Shown here: positions 32,375-42,319 of the stretch, in pieces | How positions within the stretch are numbered: position 1 is the stretch's first letter | Layout: each line of letters opens with the position of its first letter | Source of the DNA: Mycobacterium seoulense | GTDB lineage: Bacteria > Actinomycetota > Actinomycetes > Mycobacteriales > Mycobacteriaceae | DNA: 64,000 bases | Assembly: GCF_010731595.1 (NCBI RefSeq) | Contig: NZ_AP022582.1 | Location: 3,720,001 to 3,784,000, forward strand | Direction: 5' to 3' | Notes under the pieces: model-generated | The model's database searches: none | Seen by the model: only the letters and a program-made list of their open reading frames with translations | What the model was told of the DNA's origin: nothing | Program-made: the position numbers and the translations under genes

Positions 32375-32640
32375 CGGTGGTTACCTGCTCTCCCTCACCA
32401 TCGGTACTGGCCCCTGAGCGGCCCACCGGCCCCAGTTGGGACCGGAATCGCATACCTGCCATCCACTGTAATGGTCGGCCTGCCAGGGGGCATAACCTTG
32501 CGGTTCCTTGCTGTTGAAGACCCGCGGGCCCGTTCCGGGCGATCTCCCTGTGATCACAGCGCCGTAACTCGACCAACGTGGCCGGGCGCCATTTCGTTTC
32601 CCTTATCCACGAACGAGGCTTTCGCCGCCAGCGAAACGAC
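32375..32640 (-). promoter_or_regulatory. clpC1 upstream region
   Basis: About 266 bp between the lsr2 terminator and clpC1, without a gene. It should contain the clpC1 promoter. A palindrome TTTCGC-CGCCA-GCGAAA at 32620-32636 resembles the CGC-N5-GCG core of actinobacterial ClgR sites; ClgR controls clp genes in mycobacteria. It lies far (about 245 nt) from the clpC1 start, so this assignment is tentative. Confidence 0.4.
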
Positions 32641-32678
32641 AAACCGGCGCCAGGCCGTTGCGGCCCGGGCGCCGGTTT
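32641..32678 (-). terminator. Intrinsic terminator of lsr2
   Basis: Perfect arms AAACCGGCGCC and GGCGCCGGTTT around a 16-base GC-rich loop, just 9 nt after the lsr2 stop on the minus strand. Only a short T-run ends it. Together with the terminator after clpC1 it frames clpC1 as a single-gene unit. Confidence 0.78.
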
Positions 32679-32687
32679 CCAGGTTTG

Positions 32688-33026
32688 TCAGGTTGCCGCG
32701 TGGAACGCGTCGATGACGTCGGCGGGGATACGGCCACGCGTCGACACGTTGTGGCCGTTGCGGCGCGCCCATTCGCGAATCGCCGCGCTCTGCTCGCGGT
32801 CGATCGCGCCGCGGCCGCGGCCGGAGCCGGAACGCCCACGCCGCCGTCCGCCGACCCGGCGACCGGCTTCCACCCACTGCTTCAGGTCGTTGCGAAGTTT
32901 CGCGGCATTCTTGGACGAAAGGTCAATCTCATACGTCACCCCGTCAAGCCCGAATTCGACCGTTTCGTCGGCTGCGCCGGCACCGTCGAAATCATCGACC
33001 AGGGTGACGGTCACTTTTTTCGCCAT
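32688..33026 (-). CDS. lsr2: Nucleoid-associated xenogeneic silencer Lsr2
   Basis: H-NS-like global repressor of 112 residues that bridges AT-rich DNA. The N-terminal oligomerisation domain starts [15 protein letters not shown] and includes [19 protein letters not shown] basic Gly/Arg linker ([14 protein letters not shown]) leads to the C-terminal DNA-binding domain with [19 protein letters not shown]. Its RGR AT-hook is intact. ATG 33026 is chosen; an upstream in-frame extension has no family similarity. Confidence 0.97.
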   Translation of the reverse strand: MAKKVTVTLVDDFDGAGAADETVEFGLDGVTYEIDLSSKNAAKLRNDLKQWVEAGRRVGGRRRGRSGSGRGRGAIDREQSAAIREWARRNGHNVSTRGRIPADVIDAFHAAT

Positions 33027-33063
33027 TAGCTTATCCTCGCATTTCGTCCTGAGCAGTTGCTGA

Positions 33064-33099
33064 GCAGATTGGGTGTGCCTCCCCGGGTCACCAATCTGC
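33064..33099 (-). promoter_or_regulatory. Inverted repeat in the lsr2 leader
   Basis: GCAGATTGG and CCAATCTGC match perfectly (9 bp, extended by two more pairs past a bulged G) around a loop containing GGGGAGG on the minus strand. It lies 38-73 nt upstream of the lsr2 ATG, inside the AT-rich 124-bp gap to lysS. It could be a 5'-UTR hairpin that hides a Shine-Dalgarno-like loop, or a protein-binding palindrome. Confidence 0.5.
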
Positions 33100-33150
33100 C
33101 ATAACAACGCAGCATACTCAATCCGGCCGCAAGGCGCACAGTTGCACTTT

Positions 33151-34662
33151 TCAACTGGAGTGCGGCCGAACAATCGGGAACAAAACTGTCTCCCGAATTG
33201 ACAGTCCAGTCAAAGTCATCAACAACCGATCGATACCCATTCCCGTTCCGGTGCACGGCGGCATCGCATACTCGAGCGCGGCGAGAAAGTCTTCGTCGAG
33301 CACCATGGCCTCGTCGTCGCCGGCCGCGGCGGCGCGGGCTTGCGCGGCGAATCTCTCCCGCTGCACGACGGGGTCGTTCAATTCGGAGTACCCGGTGGCC
33401 AGTTCGACCCCGCGGATGTAGAGGTCCCACTTCTCGGTCACGCCGGGGATGCTGCGGTGCTGACGTGTCAAAGGCGTTGTCTCAACCGGAAAGTCCCGGA
33501 CAAAGGTGGGCGCGGTCAGCGCGTTGCCCACCGTGTGCTCCCAGAGTTCCTCGACCAGCTTTCCGTGCCCGTAGCCGCGATCGCGGGGGATCTCGACCCC
33601 GAGCCGGTCCGCGATGGCCCACAGGCGCTCGGCCGGGGTCTGCGGTGTGATCTCTTCACCGAGCGCCGCCGACAGTGACGGGTACATTTGAATCGACGCC
33701 CATTCTCCGTCTATGTCGTAGACACTCCCGTCGGGCAGCGGCAGTTGTCGGGTTCCGATCGCCTCATCGGCGACCTCTTGAATAAGCTCGCGCGTGACGA
33801 CTGCCGAATCGTCATAGGTTCCGTACGCCTGGTAGGTCTCCAGCATGGAGAATTCCGGAGAATGAGTGGAATCCGCGCCCTCGTTTCGGAACACTCGATT
33901 TACTTCGAAGACCTTGTCGAAACCGCCGACCACGCAGCGCTTGAGGAACAGTTCCGGGGCGATCCGCAGGTACAGATCGATGTCGAGCGCATTGGAATGC
34001 GTGACGAACGGTCGTGCCGCCGCACCGCCCGCGAGCGTCTGCAAGATCGGCGTTTCGACTTCGGAAAACCCGCGCCGCTCGAGCGCGTTGCGGATCGCGC
34101 GGACCACGGCGATTCGCTGCCGCGCCACCGTGCGGGCCTGGGGACGGACGATGAGGTCGACGTAGCGCTGCCGCACGCGCGCCTCTTCGCTCATCTCCTT
34201 GTGGGCCACCGGCAGCGGTCGCAGCGACTTGGCCGCCATCTGCCAGGAATCGGCGAGGACGGACAATTCGCCGCGGCGTGAGCTGATCACGTTGCCGTGC
34301 ACGTAGACGATGTCGCCGAGGTCGACGTCGGCCTTCCACGCGTCCAGCGACTCGCGGCCCACCTTGTCCAGGCTGATCATCACCTGCAGGGTGGTGCCGT
34401 CGCCCTCCTGCAGGGTGGCGAAGCACAGTTTCCCGGAGTTGCGGGCGAATATGACCCGGCCGGCGATGCCGACGACGTCGTCGGTTGCGGTGTCGACCGG
34501 CAGGTCGGGATGCTCGGCGCGGACCTGCGCCAGGGTGTGGGTGCGTTCGATGGCGACCGGATAGGGTTCGCGGCCCTCCGCCAGCAAGCGAGCGCGCTTG
34601 TCCCGGCGGATGCGGAACTGCTCGGGCAGGTCTGCTGCTGCATCCTCACTGGCGTCACTCAC
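33151..34662 (-). CDS. lysS: Lysyl-tRNA synthetase (class II)
   Basis: Class II LysRS of 503 residues. N-terminal OB-fold anticodon domain ([25 protein letters not shown]) then the catalytic core: motif 2 [26 protein letters not shown] and motif 3 [11 protein letters not shown] close to the C-terminus. GTG 34662 is supported by the 18-nt promoter block shared with cysS. It has no fused membrane domain, so it is LysS rather than LysX. Equivalent to Rv3598c. Confidence 0.95.
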   Translation of the reverse strand: MSDASEDAAADLPEQFRIRRDKRARLLAEGREPYPVAIERTHTLAQVRAEHPDLPVDTATDDVVGIAGRVIFARNSGKLCFATLQEGDGTTLQVMISLDKVGRESLDAWKADVDLGDIVYVHGNVISSRRGELSVLADSWQMAAKSLRPLPVAHKEMSEEARVRQRYVDLIVRPQARTVARQRIAVVRAIRNALERRGFSEVETPILQTLAGGAAARPFVTHSNALDIDLYLRIAPELFLKRCVVGGFDKVFEVNRVFRNEGADSTHSPEFSMLETYQAYGTYDDSAVVTRELIQEVADEAIGTRQLPLPDGSVYDIDGEWASIQMYPSLSAALGEEITPQTPAERLWAIADRLGVEIPRDRGYGHGKLVEELWEHTVGNALTAPTFVRDFPVETTPLTRQHRSIPGVTEKWDLYIRGVELATGYSELNDPVVQRERFAAQARAAAAGDDEAMVLDEDFLAALEYAMPPCTGTGMGIDRLLMTLTGLSIRETVLFPIVRPHSS

Positions 34663-34676
34663 GACGTGCCAGCTTA
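34659..34676 (-). promoter_or_regulatory. Leaderless lysS promoter/start block
   Basis: Identical over 18 nt to the block on cysS: TAAGCT -10 (34671-34676), GGCACGTC and the GTG start. No Shine-Dalgarno precedes the start codon. The coaX stop is about 34 nt further upstream, so lysS probably has its own promoter here. Confidence 0.6.
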
Positions 34677-34710
34677 AATGACCCGGCTTCGCGCGTGCGG
34701 GGACGCCGGT

Positions 34711-35526
34711 TCAGCGCGCGGTCTTGAGCCGACCGCGCTGAGCGTCGCGGTTGCGTTCGAAGACCAGCCGAAGTCCCTGCAGGGTCAAATGCTGGTCGTA
34801 CTGGCTGGCCGTGTGCAGCTCGGGCAGCAGCAGCGGTGCCGTGTGGCCCGTCGCGACGACCGCCACGTCGTCACCGGCAAAGCCCTCCACGTCCTCGCGG
34901 ATGCGTCCGACCAGGCCGTCGACCAGCCCGGCGAAGCCGAACACCGCGCCGGACTGCATGCATTCGACGGTGTTCTTGCCCACCACCGAGCGGGGGCGGG
35001 ACAGTTCCACGCGGCGCAGCGCGGCGGAGCGGGCCGCGGCGGCGTCCGAGGAGACCTGCACGCCCGGCGCGATCGCGCCGCCAAGGAATTCACCCTTGGC
35101 CGACACGACGTCCACGCAGATCGAGGAGCCGAAGTCGATGACGATGGCGGCGCTTTGGAAGCGGTGAAATGCGGCCAGGCAGTTGACGATCCGGTCGGCA
35201 CCGACTTCCTTCGGATTGTCGACCAGCAGCGGGATGCCGGTGCGCACACCGGGCTCGATCAGCACGTGCGGCACCGCCGGCCAGTACTGGTCGAGCATGA
35301 TCCGCACCTCGTGCAGCACCGACGGGACGGTGGACAGCGCGGCGGCGCCGGTGAGCCGCTCGGAGTCCTCGCCGATCAGGCCGTCGATGGTCAGGGCCAG
35401 CTCGTCGGCGGTGGCTTCGGACTCGGTCCGGATCCGCCAGTGCTGCACGACCTTTGCGTGCTCCTTGGACCCGGAGATCAGCCCCACGACGGTGTGGGTG
35501 TTACGAACGTCGATGGCGAGCAGCAC
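34711..35526 (-). CDS. coaX: Type III pantothenate kinase
   Basis: First step of CoA synthesis, 271 residues from GTG 35526. N-terminal P-loop-like [41 protein letters not shown] (pantothenate/ATP site), [12 protein letters not shown] and [12 protein letters not shown], all ASKHA-fold signatures. It is 2 nt from the panD stop, so panC-panD-coaX bring pantothenate synthesis and activation together. Mycobacteria also have CoaA elsewhere; activity of CoaX in M. tuberculosis has been questioned. Confidence 0.93.
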   Translation of the reverse strand: MLLAIDVRNTHTVVGLISGSKEHAKVVQHWRIRTESEATADELALTIDGLIGEDSERLTGAAALSTVPSVLHEVRIMLDQYWPAVPHVLIEPGVRTGIPLLVDNPKEVGADRIVNCLAAFHRFQSAAIVIDFGSSICVDVVSAKGEFLGGAIAPGVQVSSDAAAARSAALRRVELSRPRSVVGKNTVECMQSGAVFGFAGLVDGLVGRIREDVEGFAGDDVAVVATGHTAPLLLPELHTASQYDQHLTLQGLRLVFERNRDAQRGRLKTAR

Positions 35527-35528
35527 GG

Positions 35529-35948
35529 TTACCGCGCGACGATTCGGGGATCCAACAGCTCGGCGGCGTCGGCGGGGACGAAGGCCGGATCGTCACCCAG
35601 GTCGATCGGCTTGTTGTCGGTGTCGACGAACACGATCCGCGGCCGGTAGGACCGCGCCTCGGCGTCTTCCATGGTCCCGTACGCGATCAGGATCACCAGA
35701 TCGCCCGGGTGCACGAGATGGGCTGCCGCTCCGTTGATTCCGATCACGCCGCTGCCGCGCTCCCCGGTGATCGCGTAGGTGACCAGGCGGGCGCCGTTGT
35801 CGATGTCGACGATGGTCACCTGCTCGCCCTCGAGCAGGTCCGCAGCGTCCATCAGGTCGGCGTCGATGGTCACCGAGCCCACGTAGTGCAGGTCAGCCTG
35901 CGTGACGGTGGCGCGGTGGATCTTCGACTTGAGCATCGTCCGTAGCAT
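35529..35948 (-). CDS. panD: Aspartate 1-decarboxylase
   Basis: Makes beta-alanine for pantothenate, 139 residues from ATG 35948 (GGAGG 9 nt upstream; a TTG at 35960 would overlap that Shine-Dalgarno). The pro-enzyme cuts itself at Gly24-Ser25 (HYVGSVT), leaving a pyruvoyl group on Ser25. ATYR-like active-site residues and the [12 protein letters not shown] segment are conserved. The C-terminal part is the site of pyrazinoic acid binding in M. tuberculosis. Confidence 0.95.
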   Translation of the reverse strand: MLRTMLKSKIHRATVTQADLHYVGSVTIDADLMDAADLLEGEQVTIVDIDNGARLVTYAITGERGSGVIGINGAAAHLVHPGDLVILIAYGTMEDAEARSYRPRIVFVDTDNKPIDLGDDPAFVPADAAELLDPRIVAR

Positions 35949-36895
35949 CAATTCCTCCAAGATGATTCACGGGTGTGCCGATATCCGTCCGGCCCGACGG
36001 GTGCCGGCGAAGTCGTTTCTGTTCCGAGTTCAATGGCGATGTTGTCCAGCAGCCTGGTGCGGCCGAGCCGGACGGCGACGAGCAACCGGCCGGTTCTGTT
36101 GTCCTGCAACGGGCCCAGGTCCGCACCGCGCAGCTCGAGGTAGTCGACCGTGAGCTCGGGCACCGCCTCGAGCACCGCGCGCGCGGCGTCCAGCGCCGCC
36201 CGCGGCCCGGCGTCGGCGGCGTGCGCCGCCGCGGTCAGCGCCGCCGACACCGCCACGGCGGCCTCGCGCTGCGCCGGATCGAGGTAGCGGTTGCGTGACG
36301 ACATGGCCAGCCCGTCGGCTTCGCGGACGGTGGGCACGCCGACCACCCCGACGTCGATGTTCAGGTCGGCGACCATCTGCCGGATCAGCACCAGTTGCTG
36401 ATAGTCCTTCTCGCCGAAGAACACCCGGTCGGGCCGAACGATCTGCAGCAGCTTGCAGACCACGGTCAGCACGCCGGCGAAGTGGGTCGGTCGCGGACCA
36501 CCCTCGAGGTCGGCGGCCAGTGGGCCGGGCTGCACGGTGGTGCGCAGGCCGTCGGGATACATCGCCGCCGCCGTTGGCGCGAACACGATCTCGACGCCTT
36601 CGCCGCGCAGCAGCGCCAGGTCGTCGTCCAGGGTCCGCGGGTAGGCGTCGAGGTCTTCTCCGGCGCCGAACTGGAGGGGGTTGACGAAGATCGACACCGC
36701 CACCACCGCGCCGGGCACCCGCTTGGCGGCGCGGACCAGGGTCAGGTGACCGTCGTGCAGCGCGCCCATGGTGGGGACCAGCATCACCCGGCGGCCGGTG
36801 TGACGCAGCGCGCGACAGACGTCGGTGACGTCGCTCGGACGCGAGTACAGGTTGAGTTCGCCGGCCTTGAACGCGGGCGGCCTTCCCGGTGTCAT
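35948..36895 (-). CDS. panC: Pantothenate synthetase
   Basis: Joins pantoate and beta-alanine, 315 residues. Signatures are [14 protein letters not shown] (HIGH-like), [36 protein letters not shown] and [10 protein letters not shown] (KMSKS-like). Its stop TGA overlaps the panD ATG by one base. GTG/ATG spacing to the upstream gene is a 4-nt overlap. Confidence 0.95.
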   Translation of the reverse strand: MTPGRPPAFKAGELNLYSRPSDVTDVCRALRHTGRRVMLVPTMGALHDGHLTLVRAAKRVPGAVVAVSIFVNPLQFGAGEDLDAYPRTLDDDLALLRGEGVEIVFAPTAAAMYPDGLRTTVQPGPLAADLEGGPRPTHFAGVLTVVCKLLQIVRPDRVFFGEKDYQQLVLIRQMVADLNIDVGVVGVPTVREADGLAMSSRNRYLDPAQREAAVAVSAALTAAAHAADAGPRAALDAARAVLEAVPELTVDYLELRGADLGPLQDNRTGRLLVAVRLGRTRLLDNIAIELGTETTSPAPVGPDGYRHTRESSWRN

Positions 36896-37803
36896 CCCGC
36901 CAGCACCCGGACGACGTCGGCGGGAGCGTGCGCGCGCCGGGCGGTCCGCAGGGCGTTCACCCGGTACGCCTGCCCCAGTTCGGGATCGACCTGATTCAGC
37001 GCGGCCAGGTGCCCGGCGACCGCGGCCGCGTCACCGCGCGCGACCGGGCCGGTCAGCGCGGCCTGCCCGCGTTGCAGGGTGTTCTCCAGCGCCGCCCGGG
37101 CCAGCGGCCCGACGATGCGTTCGGCGATCCCACCCGGTTGGTCGTCGACGGATTCTTGCCCGAGCAGTTCGCTGCCGCGCAGCGCGGCCCGCAACGCCTC
37201 CAGCGCGTCGGCGAGCACCGTCACCAGGTGGTTGCCGGCGTGCGCCAGGGCCGCGTGGTAGAGCACCCGCGCTTCCTCGCGCACGAAGAACGGCTCGCCG
37301 CCCATCTCCAGGACGAGCGATTGTCCGATCGCATACCCCACATCGTCGGCCGCGGTGATGCCGAAGCAGGTGTCGGGCAGCCTGCTGATGTCCTCATCGG
37401 ACCCGGTGAACGTCATCGCCGGGTGGATCGCGAGCGGTATGCAGCCATCCCGGGTCAACGGCGCGAGAATGCCGACGCCGTTGGCGCCGGAGGTGTGGGC
37501 GACGATCGTGCCCGGCCGCACCGACGACGTCGCGGCCAGCCCGGACACCAGGCCGGCGAGTTCGCTGTCGGGGACGGCCAGCAGCAGCAGCTCGGCGCCG
37601 GCGGCCACGTCCGGCGGCGGCACCACCGGGGTATCGGGCAGCCAGCGCTGCGCCCGCTGGCGGGAGGCGTGGGAGATGGCGCTGCACGCCACCACCACGT
37701 GGTCGGCGCGCTCCAGCGCGACACCGAGCGCGGTGCCCACCCGGCCGGCCGAGATGATTCCCACCTTGAGCCTGGCCGGGCGCAAACCGTCGAACTGCAC
37801 CAT
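36892..37803 (-). CDS. Rossmann-like / DUF2520 oxidoreductase (Rv3603c-like)
   Basis: A 303-residue NADP-binding protein of the ProC/ketopantoate-reductase type. ATG 37803 begins [36 protein letters not shown] follows (GxGxxG-like with GRVG). A late C-terminal helical domain (DUF2520) with [18 protein letters not shown] is the likely catalytic part. It is coupled to panC by 4 nt, so a role as an alternative ketopantoate reductase is tempting but not shown. A further upstream in-frame ATG at 37845 adds an unsupported tail. Confidence 0.8.
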   Translation of the reverse strand: MVQFDGLRPARLKVGIISAGRVGTALGVALERADHVVVACSAISHASRQRAQRWLPDTPVVPPPDVAAGAELLLLAVPDSELAGLVSGLAATSSVRPGTIVAHTSGANGVGILAPLTRDGCIPLAIHPAMTFTGSDEDISRLPDTCFGITAADDVGYAIGQSLVLEMGGEPFFVREEARVLYHAALAHAGNHLVTVLADALEALRAALRGSELLGQESVDDQPGGIAERIVGPLARAALENTLQRGQAALTGPVARGDAAAVAGHLAALNQVDPELGQAYRVNALRTARRAHAPADVVRVLAG

Positions 37804-37918
37804 CGCAGACGACCTCACAGATTTCTTCGTTCGTTCCGGTCCCACCCCGTGGGTACCGTTCGGTCACTAAAACTGTAGTCGATTACCCGGCGGTGCCCAA
37901 TGTGAGGAAGCTCCCAGC

Positions 37919-39337
37919 TCAGCCGTCGCGTCGACGACGGCGGCCCCCCTCGGACGGCTGGACCTGCAGCCGCGCCAGCAGGTCGGCAACCGACTGGCCG
38001 CCGGTTTGGGAGCCCTCGAGGCCCCGGCCGGCGTCGTCCACGCTCTCGGCCAGCGGGTCCACCCCGCCGTGCCGGGGCGTGTGCTCCGGGGGTGGCGGCG
38101 GGGCCAGCCGCGGTGGTGGGGCCTCGGCGGCCGGGGGCGGTGAATGGGGTGGCGGCGGCGGGGGCGTGGCCGCGGCGGGAGCGGGGGGCGCCGGCGCGAA
38201 CGGGCGCTCGTTCGGCGGCTCGAACGGGCGCTCGTTTGAGGGCTCGCTCGTGGGCGCGAAGTTGCGGGCACCGTAGTCGCGGTACTCCGCGGAGTGGCGC
38301 GAGCGTGCGCGGCGACCGGACTGGCCGTACGGCGGTGGGGTCACCCGCTCGACGGACGGGGCGGCCCAGGCCTCGTCCGGTTCGGAGTGGCGGGCGCGCC
38401 GACGCCGGCCGGATGTCTCGTCGGCCGGTGCGCCGGCGGGCTCGGAGCCGGCCCACTGGCTGCCCGGCGTTCCGGGCGGCAGCCATAGTCCGGACGAACC
38501 GACCGGCTGCCAACCCTGCGGTTGCGGCTGGGGCTCCGGCTCCGGAGCTGGTGGTGGGGGCGGTTGGTGAAACGGCTCGAATCGCGGTTCCGGCTGCGGC
38601 GGCGCCGCGCTGTACGACGGCTCGGGCTGGGCCTGCGGCGCCGGCTCCTGCGGCGCTTCGTACTGGTAATGCACCCGCTCCCGGCGCGGCTGCCGGGGCG
38701 GCAACAGCGGCTCCTCGGGCACATCGATGATCGCCGTTTCGTCGGGGCGGCCCGTCGCGTTGTCCTGGGGTACCGAGGTCACCCGGTCGCTGGCGACCCA
38801 GTCGTAGGGCGCGTCGCGCGGGGTCTCCCCGTTGCGGTCCCACTCGCTGTAGGCGCGTTCGGGCGGCGCCTCGGTCTCCGGCGTCTCCAGGGCCGGGCGC
38901 TGGGCGAGATCGGTGTCGAACAGGATCTCCAGGCTGGTGCGCAACGCGCTCAGCTCCGCGCGCAGCTCGGCCAGGTCGTCGGCGGCTTGGGCGCGTAGCT
39001 CGGAAGCGAGCTCTCGGCGCAGCTGGGACTCCACCGTCAGCTCGTACTCGCGCCGGGCCGAGATTTCCCGATCCAGCTGCAGGTCGTACACCAGCTTCAG
39101 GTCGCGGACGCGGGACTGATCCGCGTCACTCTGGCGGCGGTACAGCACCGACACGAAGGCGCCGGCGACTGCGGCCCACAGCGCCAGGATTACAGCGAGC
39201 TTGAGGAGTTCCACCCGATTGGTGAAAACCAGCGCGGAGCTGGCCCCCATGGCGAGGACCAGCAACGCGGTCAAGAGCACCCACCCCGGCCTGCGGCCGC
39301 CGCGCCGGACCCTGGCGCCGCGGGACAGAACGGTCAT
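37919..39337 (-). CDS. Membrane protein with proline-rich tail (Rv3604c-like)
   Basis: A 472-residue protein. Two adjacent membrane helices near the N-terminus (VLLTALLVLAMGASSALVF; LAVILALWAAVAGAFVSVLY) are followed by a coiled-coil-like acidic/basic helix (DLQLDREISARREYELTVE, SELRAQAADDLAELRAELS). The remaining half is low complexity: Pro/Gln/Glu-rich, with ANERPFEPPNERPFAP-like repeats and a Gly/Arg C-terminus. Likely a cell-envelope or division scaffold; function unknown. ATG 39337 is chosen. Confidence 0.78.
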   Translation of the reverse strand: MTVLSRGARVRRGGRRPGWVLLTALLVLAMGASSALVFTNRVELLKLAVILALWAAVAGAFVSVLYRRQSDADQSRVRDLKLVYDLQLDREISARREYELTVESQLRRELASELRAQAADDLAELRAELSALRTSLEILFDTDLAQRPALETPETEAPPERAYSEWDRNGETPRDAPYDWVASDRVTSVPQDNATGRPDETAIIDVPEEPLLPPRQPRRERVHYQYEAPQEPAPQAQPEPSYSAAPPQPEPRFEPFHQPPPPPAPEPEPQPQPQGWQPVGSSGLWLPPGTPGSQWAGSEPAGAPADETSGRRRRARHSEPDEAWAAPSVERVTPPPYGQSGRRARSRHSAEYRDYGARNFAPTSEPSNERPFEPPNERPFAPAPPAPAAATPPPPPPHSPPPAAEAPPPRLAPPPPPEHTPRHGGVDPLAESVDDAGRGLEGSQTGGQSVADLLARLQVQPSEGGRRRRRDG

Positions 39338-39423
39338 GGCCTGACTGTACCTGCGCGAGGTCAATCCGCGTGTCGCCCTCCTTCGGCGATTCTCACGCGG
39401 GTTGTCGGCCGGTCGGGGGTGGG

Positions 39424-39900
39424 CTAATTCTCCGCGCCCTCCCCGTGCTCGGTCTGATCCGGCGGGGACTTGCAGCAATGTTGCAGCCACAGCGCGGCGG
39501 CGACGAGCGCCAGCGCGCTGACGGCGGCGACCACGGTCCCACTGGTGTCCTCGGCGGCCGCCCGCAGCCAGGACCGCCGCGGCAGGAAGTACACCAGCAC
39601 TCCGACCCACCACCCCAGCATCAGCGCGCCCACCCAGGCCGACGCCTTCGCGACCACCAGGGTGCGCGCCACCGCCAAGGGATGCAGCCAGCCGGGCCCG
39701 ACGCCGATTTCGCCCTCGGTGATCTTGGCCCGCACGTATCGTGCCCACAGCGCTTCGGCGACGGCGACCGCAAGCAGCGACAGGCCCGTCCACACCGTGA
39801 TGGGCGGAAACCACCGGTACAGGCCCGTTACCAGCAGATAGCCGACCACCGCAGCGCCGACCACCGCGGCCGTCAGGTCACGTTTCCTGGTCGGTCCCAT
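39424..39900 (-). CDS. DUF3180 membrane protein (Rv3605c-like)
   Basis: A 158-residue protein with four membrane helices (AAVVGAAVVGYLLVTGLY, VWTGLSLLAVAVAEALWA, LVVAKASAWVGALMLGWWVGV, VVAAVSALALVAAALWL) and a short Cys/Pro tail (LQHCCKSPPDQTEHG). ATG 39900 overlaps the folK stop (TGATG). Its coupling to folate genes is seen throughout actinobacteria, but its role is unknown. Confidence 0.82.
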   Translation of the reverse strand: MGPTRKRDLTAAVVGAAVVGYLLVTGLYRWFPPITVWTGLSLLAVAVAEALWARYVRAKITEGEIGVGPGWLHPLAVARTLVVAKASAWVGALMLGWWVGVLVYFLPRRSWLRAAAEDTSGTVVAAVSALALVAAALWLQHCCKSPPDQTEHGEGAEN

Positions 39901-40448
39901 CAGGCTTCCGGCTCCCGATCGGCCCGCGGCCCGCCCGACCGCTCGAGCGTCAGGCCGGTCAACCGGACGCTTTCCCGGTCGGCCGGGTCCAGTTCGGCGA
40001 GCAGGCTCGCGACGGGTCGCGGGCCCTCGGCGACGGTCAGTTGGGCATCGGGGTCGATGGCAAGCCACGGGATCATGACGAACGCCCGCAAATGGGCCAG
40101 GGGGTGCGGCAGCGTCAGGTTGTTCTCGCGCGAGATCACCTCCCCCTCGCCGTAACACGCGATCAGGTCGACGTCGAGCGTGCGCGGGCCCCAGCGCTCG
40201 CCGCGCACCCGGCCGGCCGCCCGCTCGAATTCCTGCGCCCGGCGCAGCCAGCCCTGCCCGTCGCAGGCCGGGTCGTTCGCGATCAGAACCGCGTTGAGAA
40301 ACGGCGCCTGGTCGACCCGGCCCCACGGGTCGGTCTCGTACACCGGGGACACCGCGAGCACCGTCTCGCCCAGGCCGTCGACGACCGACTGCAGCCGCGC
40401 GAGGCGGTCGCCCAGGTTGGATCCGATGGACAGCACCACCCAAGTCAT
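39900..40448 (-). CDS. folK: 2-amino-4-hydroxy-6-hydroxymethyldihydropteridine pyrophosphokinase
   Basis: HPPK of folate synthesis, 182 residues. Motifs are [46 protein letters not shown] and [15 protein letters not shown] 40448 overlaps the folB stop by 4 nt, coupling the two consecutive pathway steps. Confidence 0.95.
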   Translation of the reverse strand: MTWVVLSIGSNLGDRLARLQSVVDGLGETVLAVSPVYETDPWGRVDQAPFLNAVLIANDPACDGQGWLRRAQEFERAAGRVRGERWGPRTLDVDLIACYGEGEVISRENNLTLPHPLAHLRAFVMIPWLAIDPDAQLTVAEGPRPVASLLAELDPADRESVRLTGLTLERSGGPRADREPEA

Positions 40449-40846
40449 AAGCGCCGCTCCGCGGGGATGACCGAACCGCGGCCGCCGCGCCGCGACCGCC
40501 GCACCACCACGGCGACGTCGTCGAACTGCAGCGGGATCGGGGCCTGCGGCTTGTGCACCACCACCTCGACGGCGTGCACTCGCTCGTCTTGCATCACCCG
40601 ATCGGCGATCTCGCCGCCCACCGCTTCGATCAGGTTCCGCGGCGGCCCGGCCACGACGTCGGCCGCCAGCTGGGCGAGGGCGGCATAGTCGTAGGTGTCG
40701 GACAGCTCGTCGCTGGCGGCGGCCCCGGCGAGATCGATCCACACGGTCATGTCGACGACGAACTCTTGCCCGTCGGCGCGCTCGTGCTGGAAAACTCCGT
40801 GTCGCCCACGAATCGTCAACCCCCGCAATTCGATTCGATCAGCCAT
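40445..40846 (-). CDS. folB: Dihydroneopterin aldolase
   Basis: 133 residues. Makes 6-hydroxymethyldihydropterin from dihydroneopterin. Signatures are [44 protein letters not shown] (catalytic Glu) and [22 protein letters not shown] 40846 overlaps the end of folP by 8 nt. Confidence 0.94.
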   Translation of the reverse strand: MADRIELRGLTIRGRHGVFQHERADGQEFVVDMTVWIDLAGAAASDELSDTYDYAALAQLAADVVAGPPRNLIEAVGGEIADRVMQDERVHAVEVVVHKPQAPIPLQFDDVAVVVRRSRRGGRGSVIPAERRL

Positions 40847-41681
40847 CGTTTCCAGCCAGGTCAGTCTCCTCCGCTTCGGTTTGCGCCCAGGCCCCCACGA
40901 CCTTGAGGGCGTCGGCCGTGGCCCGCACGTCGTGCACCCGAACGCCCCATGCCCCGTAGAGCGCCGCCAGCGCGGATATCACCGCGGTCGCCGTCTCGCG
41001 GCCGTCGGGCGGACGCGGCGAGCCGTCCGGCCCGGCTAACAACGTACCGAGGAACCGTTTCCGCGACGCGCCCAGGAGGACCGGGACTCCGGTGGCCACC
41101 AGCTGCGGCAGGGCGCGCAGCAGCGCCCAATTGTGTTGCGCCGTCTTGGCGAACCCGAGGCCCGGATCGATCACCAGCTTGGCGGGGTCGACGCCCGCGG
41201 CGACGGCGGCGTCGACGCTGGCCAGCAACTCGGCGCGCACTTCGGCGACCACGTCGTCGTAGTGCGGGGCCGCATGCGGGCGGTCGGCCGACACCGACCG
41301 CCAATGCATCAGCACCCAGGGCACGCCGGCGTCGGCCAGCAGCGGCGCCATCGCCGGGTCGGCGCGCCCGCCCGACACGTCGTTGACGATGCGCGCGCCG
41401 TTCTGCAGCGCCGCTTGCGCGACATCCGCGTGCATGGTGTCGATACTTACCGTGATCCCTTCCGCCGCAAGCTCTTTGACCACGGGAATCACTCGCGACG
41501 TCTCGACCCGGGAATCGATCCGCGTGGCACCGGGCCGGGTCGACTCCCCACCGACGTCGACGATGTCCGCGCCGTCGGCGGCCAGCGCCAGTCCATGCGC
41601 CACCGCGTTGCCGGTATCGAGATAGCGGCCGCCATCGGAGAACGAGTCGTCAGTGACGTTCAGGACTCCCATAACCCGCAC
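40839..41681 (-). CDS. folP: Dihydropteroate synthase
   Basis: Sulfonamide/dapsone target, 280 residues. Motifs are [59 protein letters not shown] and [12 protein letters not shown] 41681 is the first possible start, as an in-frame TGA stands just upstream. It lies 9 nt after folE. It is the FolP1-type: all catalytic residues are present. Confidence 0.95.
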   Translation of the reverse strand: MRVMGVLNVTDDSFSDGGRYLDTGNAVAHGLALAADGADIVDVGGESTRPGATRIDSRVETSRVIPVVKELAAEGITVSIDTMHADVAQAALQNGARIVNDVSGGRADPAMAPLLADAGVPWVLMHWRSVSADRPHAAPHYDDVVAEVRAELLASVDAAVAAGVDPAKLVIDPGLGFAKTAQHNWALLRALPQLVATGVPVLLGASRKRFLGTLLAGPDGSPRPPDGRETATAVISALAALYGAWGVRVHDVRATADALKVVGAWAQTEAEETDLAGNDG

Positions 41682-41690
41682 GGGCGCGAC

Positions 41691-42305
41691 TCACTTACGC
41701 AGGATGAGGTCGAGCGCCTCGGCTCGGGAAGCGGCGTTGGTCTTGAACTGTCCACGCACCGCCGAGGTGGTGGTGACCGCGCCGGGCTTGCGGACGCCGC
41801 GCATGGCCATGCACAGGTGCTCGGCTTCGATCACGACGATCACCCCGCGCGGGTCGAGTTTGTTCATCAGGGCGTCGGCTACCTGGCTGGTGAGCCGTTC
41901 CTGCACCTGCGGCCGCTTGGCGTAGAGGTCGACCAACCGCGCGATCTTGGACAGCCCGGTCACCCTGCCGTCGCTGCCCGGGATGTAGCCGACGTGGGCC
42001 ACCCCGTGAAACGACACCAGATGGTGTTCGCAGGTGGAGTACAGCGGGATTTCCTTCACGAGCACCAGTTCGTCGTGATCCTCGTCGAACATGGTGTTCA
42101 GCACGCTGTCGGGGTCCGTGTAGAGCCCGGCGAAGATTTCCCGGTAGGCGCGGGCGACGCGAGCCGGCGTGTCGCGCAGGCCGTGCCGGTCCGGGTCCTC
42201 GCCGATTGCGTGCAGCAGCTCCCGCACCGCGGCCTCGGCACGCGCCTGGTCGAACACCCGAACCGAGGGCGAGGCGGTGTCCGGCCCCACACCTGTTACG
42301 GCCAT
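41691..42305 (-). CDS. folE: GTP cyclohydrolase I
   Basis: Opens folate synthesis, 204 residues. Zinc ligands are Cys92 and His95 in [12 protein letters not shown], and the later Cys in [33 protein letters not shown] and RVGKPGA-like loops complete the site. ATG 42305 has GGAGGAT upstream. It lies 14 nt after ftsH, so it may share the ftsH message. Confidence 0.95.
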   Translation of the reverse strand: MAVTGVGPDTASPSVRVFDQARAEAAVRELLHAIGEDPDRHGLRDTPARVARAYREIFAGLYTDPDSVLNTMFDEDHDELVLVKEIPLYSTCEHHLVSFHGVAHVGYIPGSDGRVTGLSKIARLVDLYAKRPQVQERLTSQVADALMNKLDPRGVIVVIEAEHLCMAMRGVRKPGAVTTTSAVRGQFKTNAASRAEALDLILRK

Positions 42306-42319
42306 CGATCCTCCGTTCG

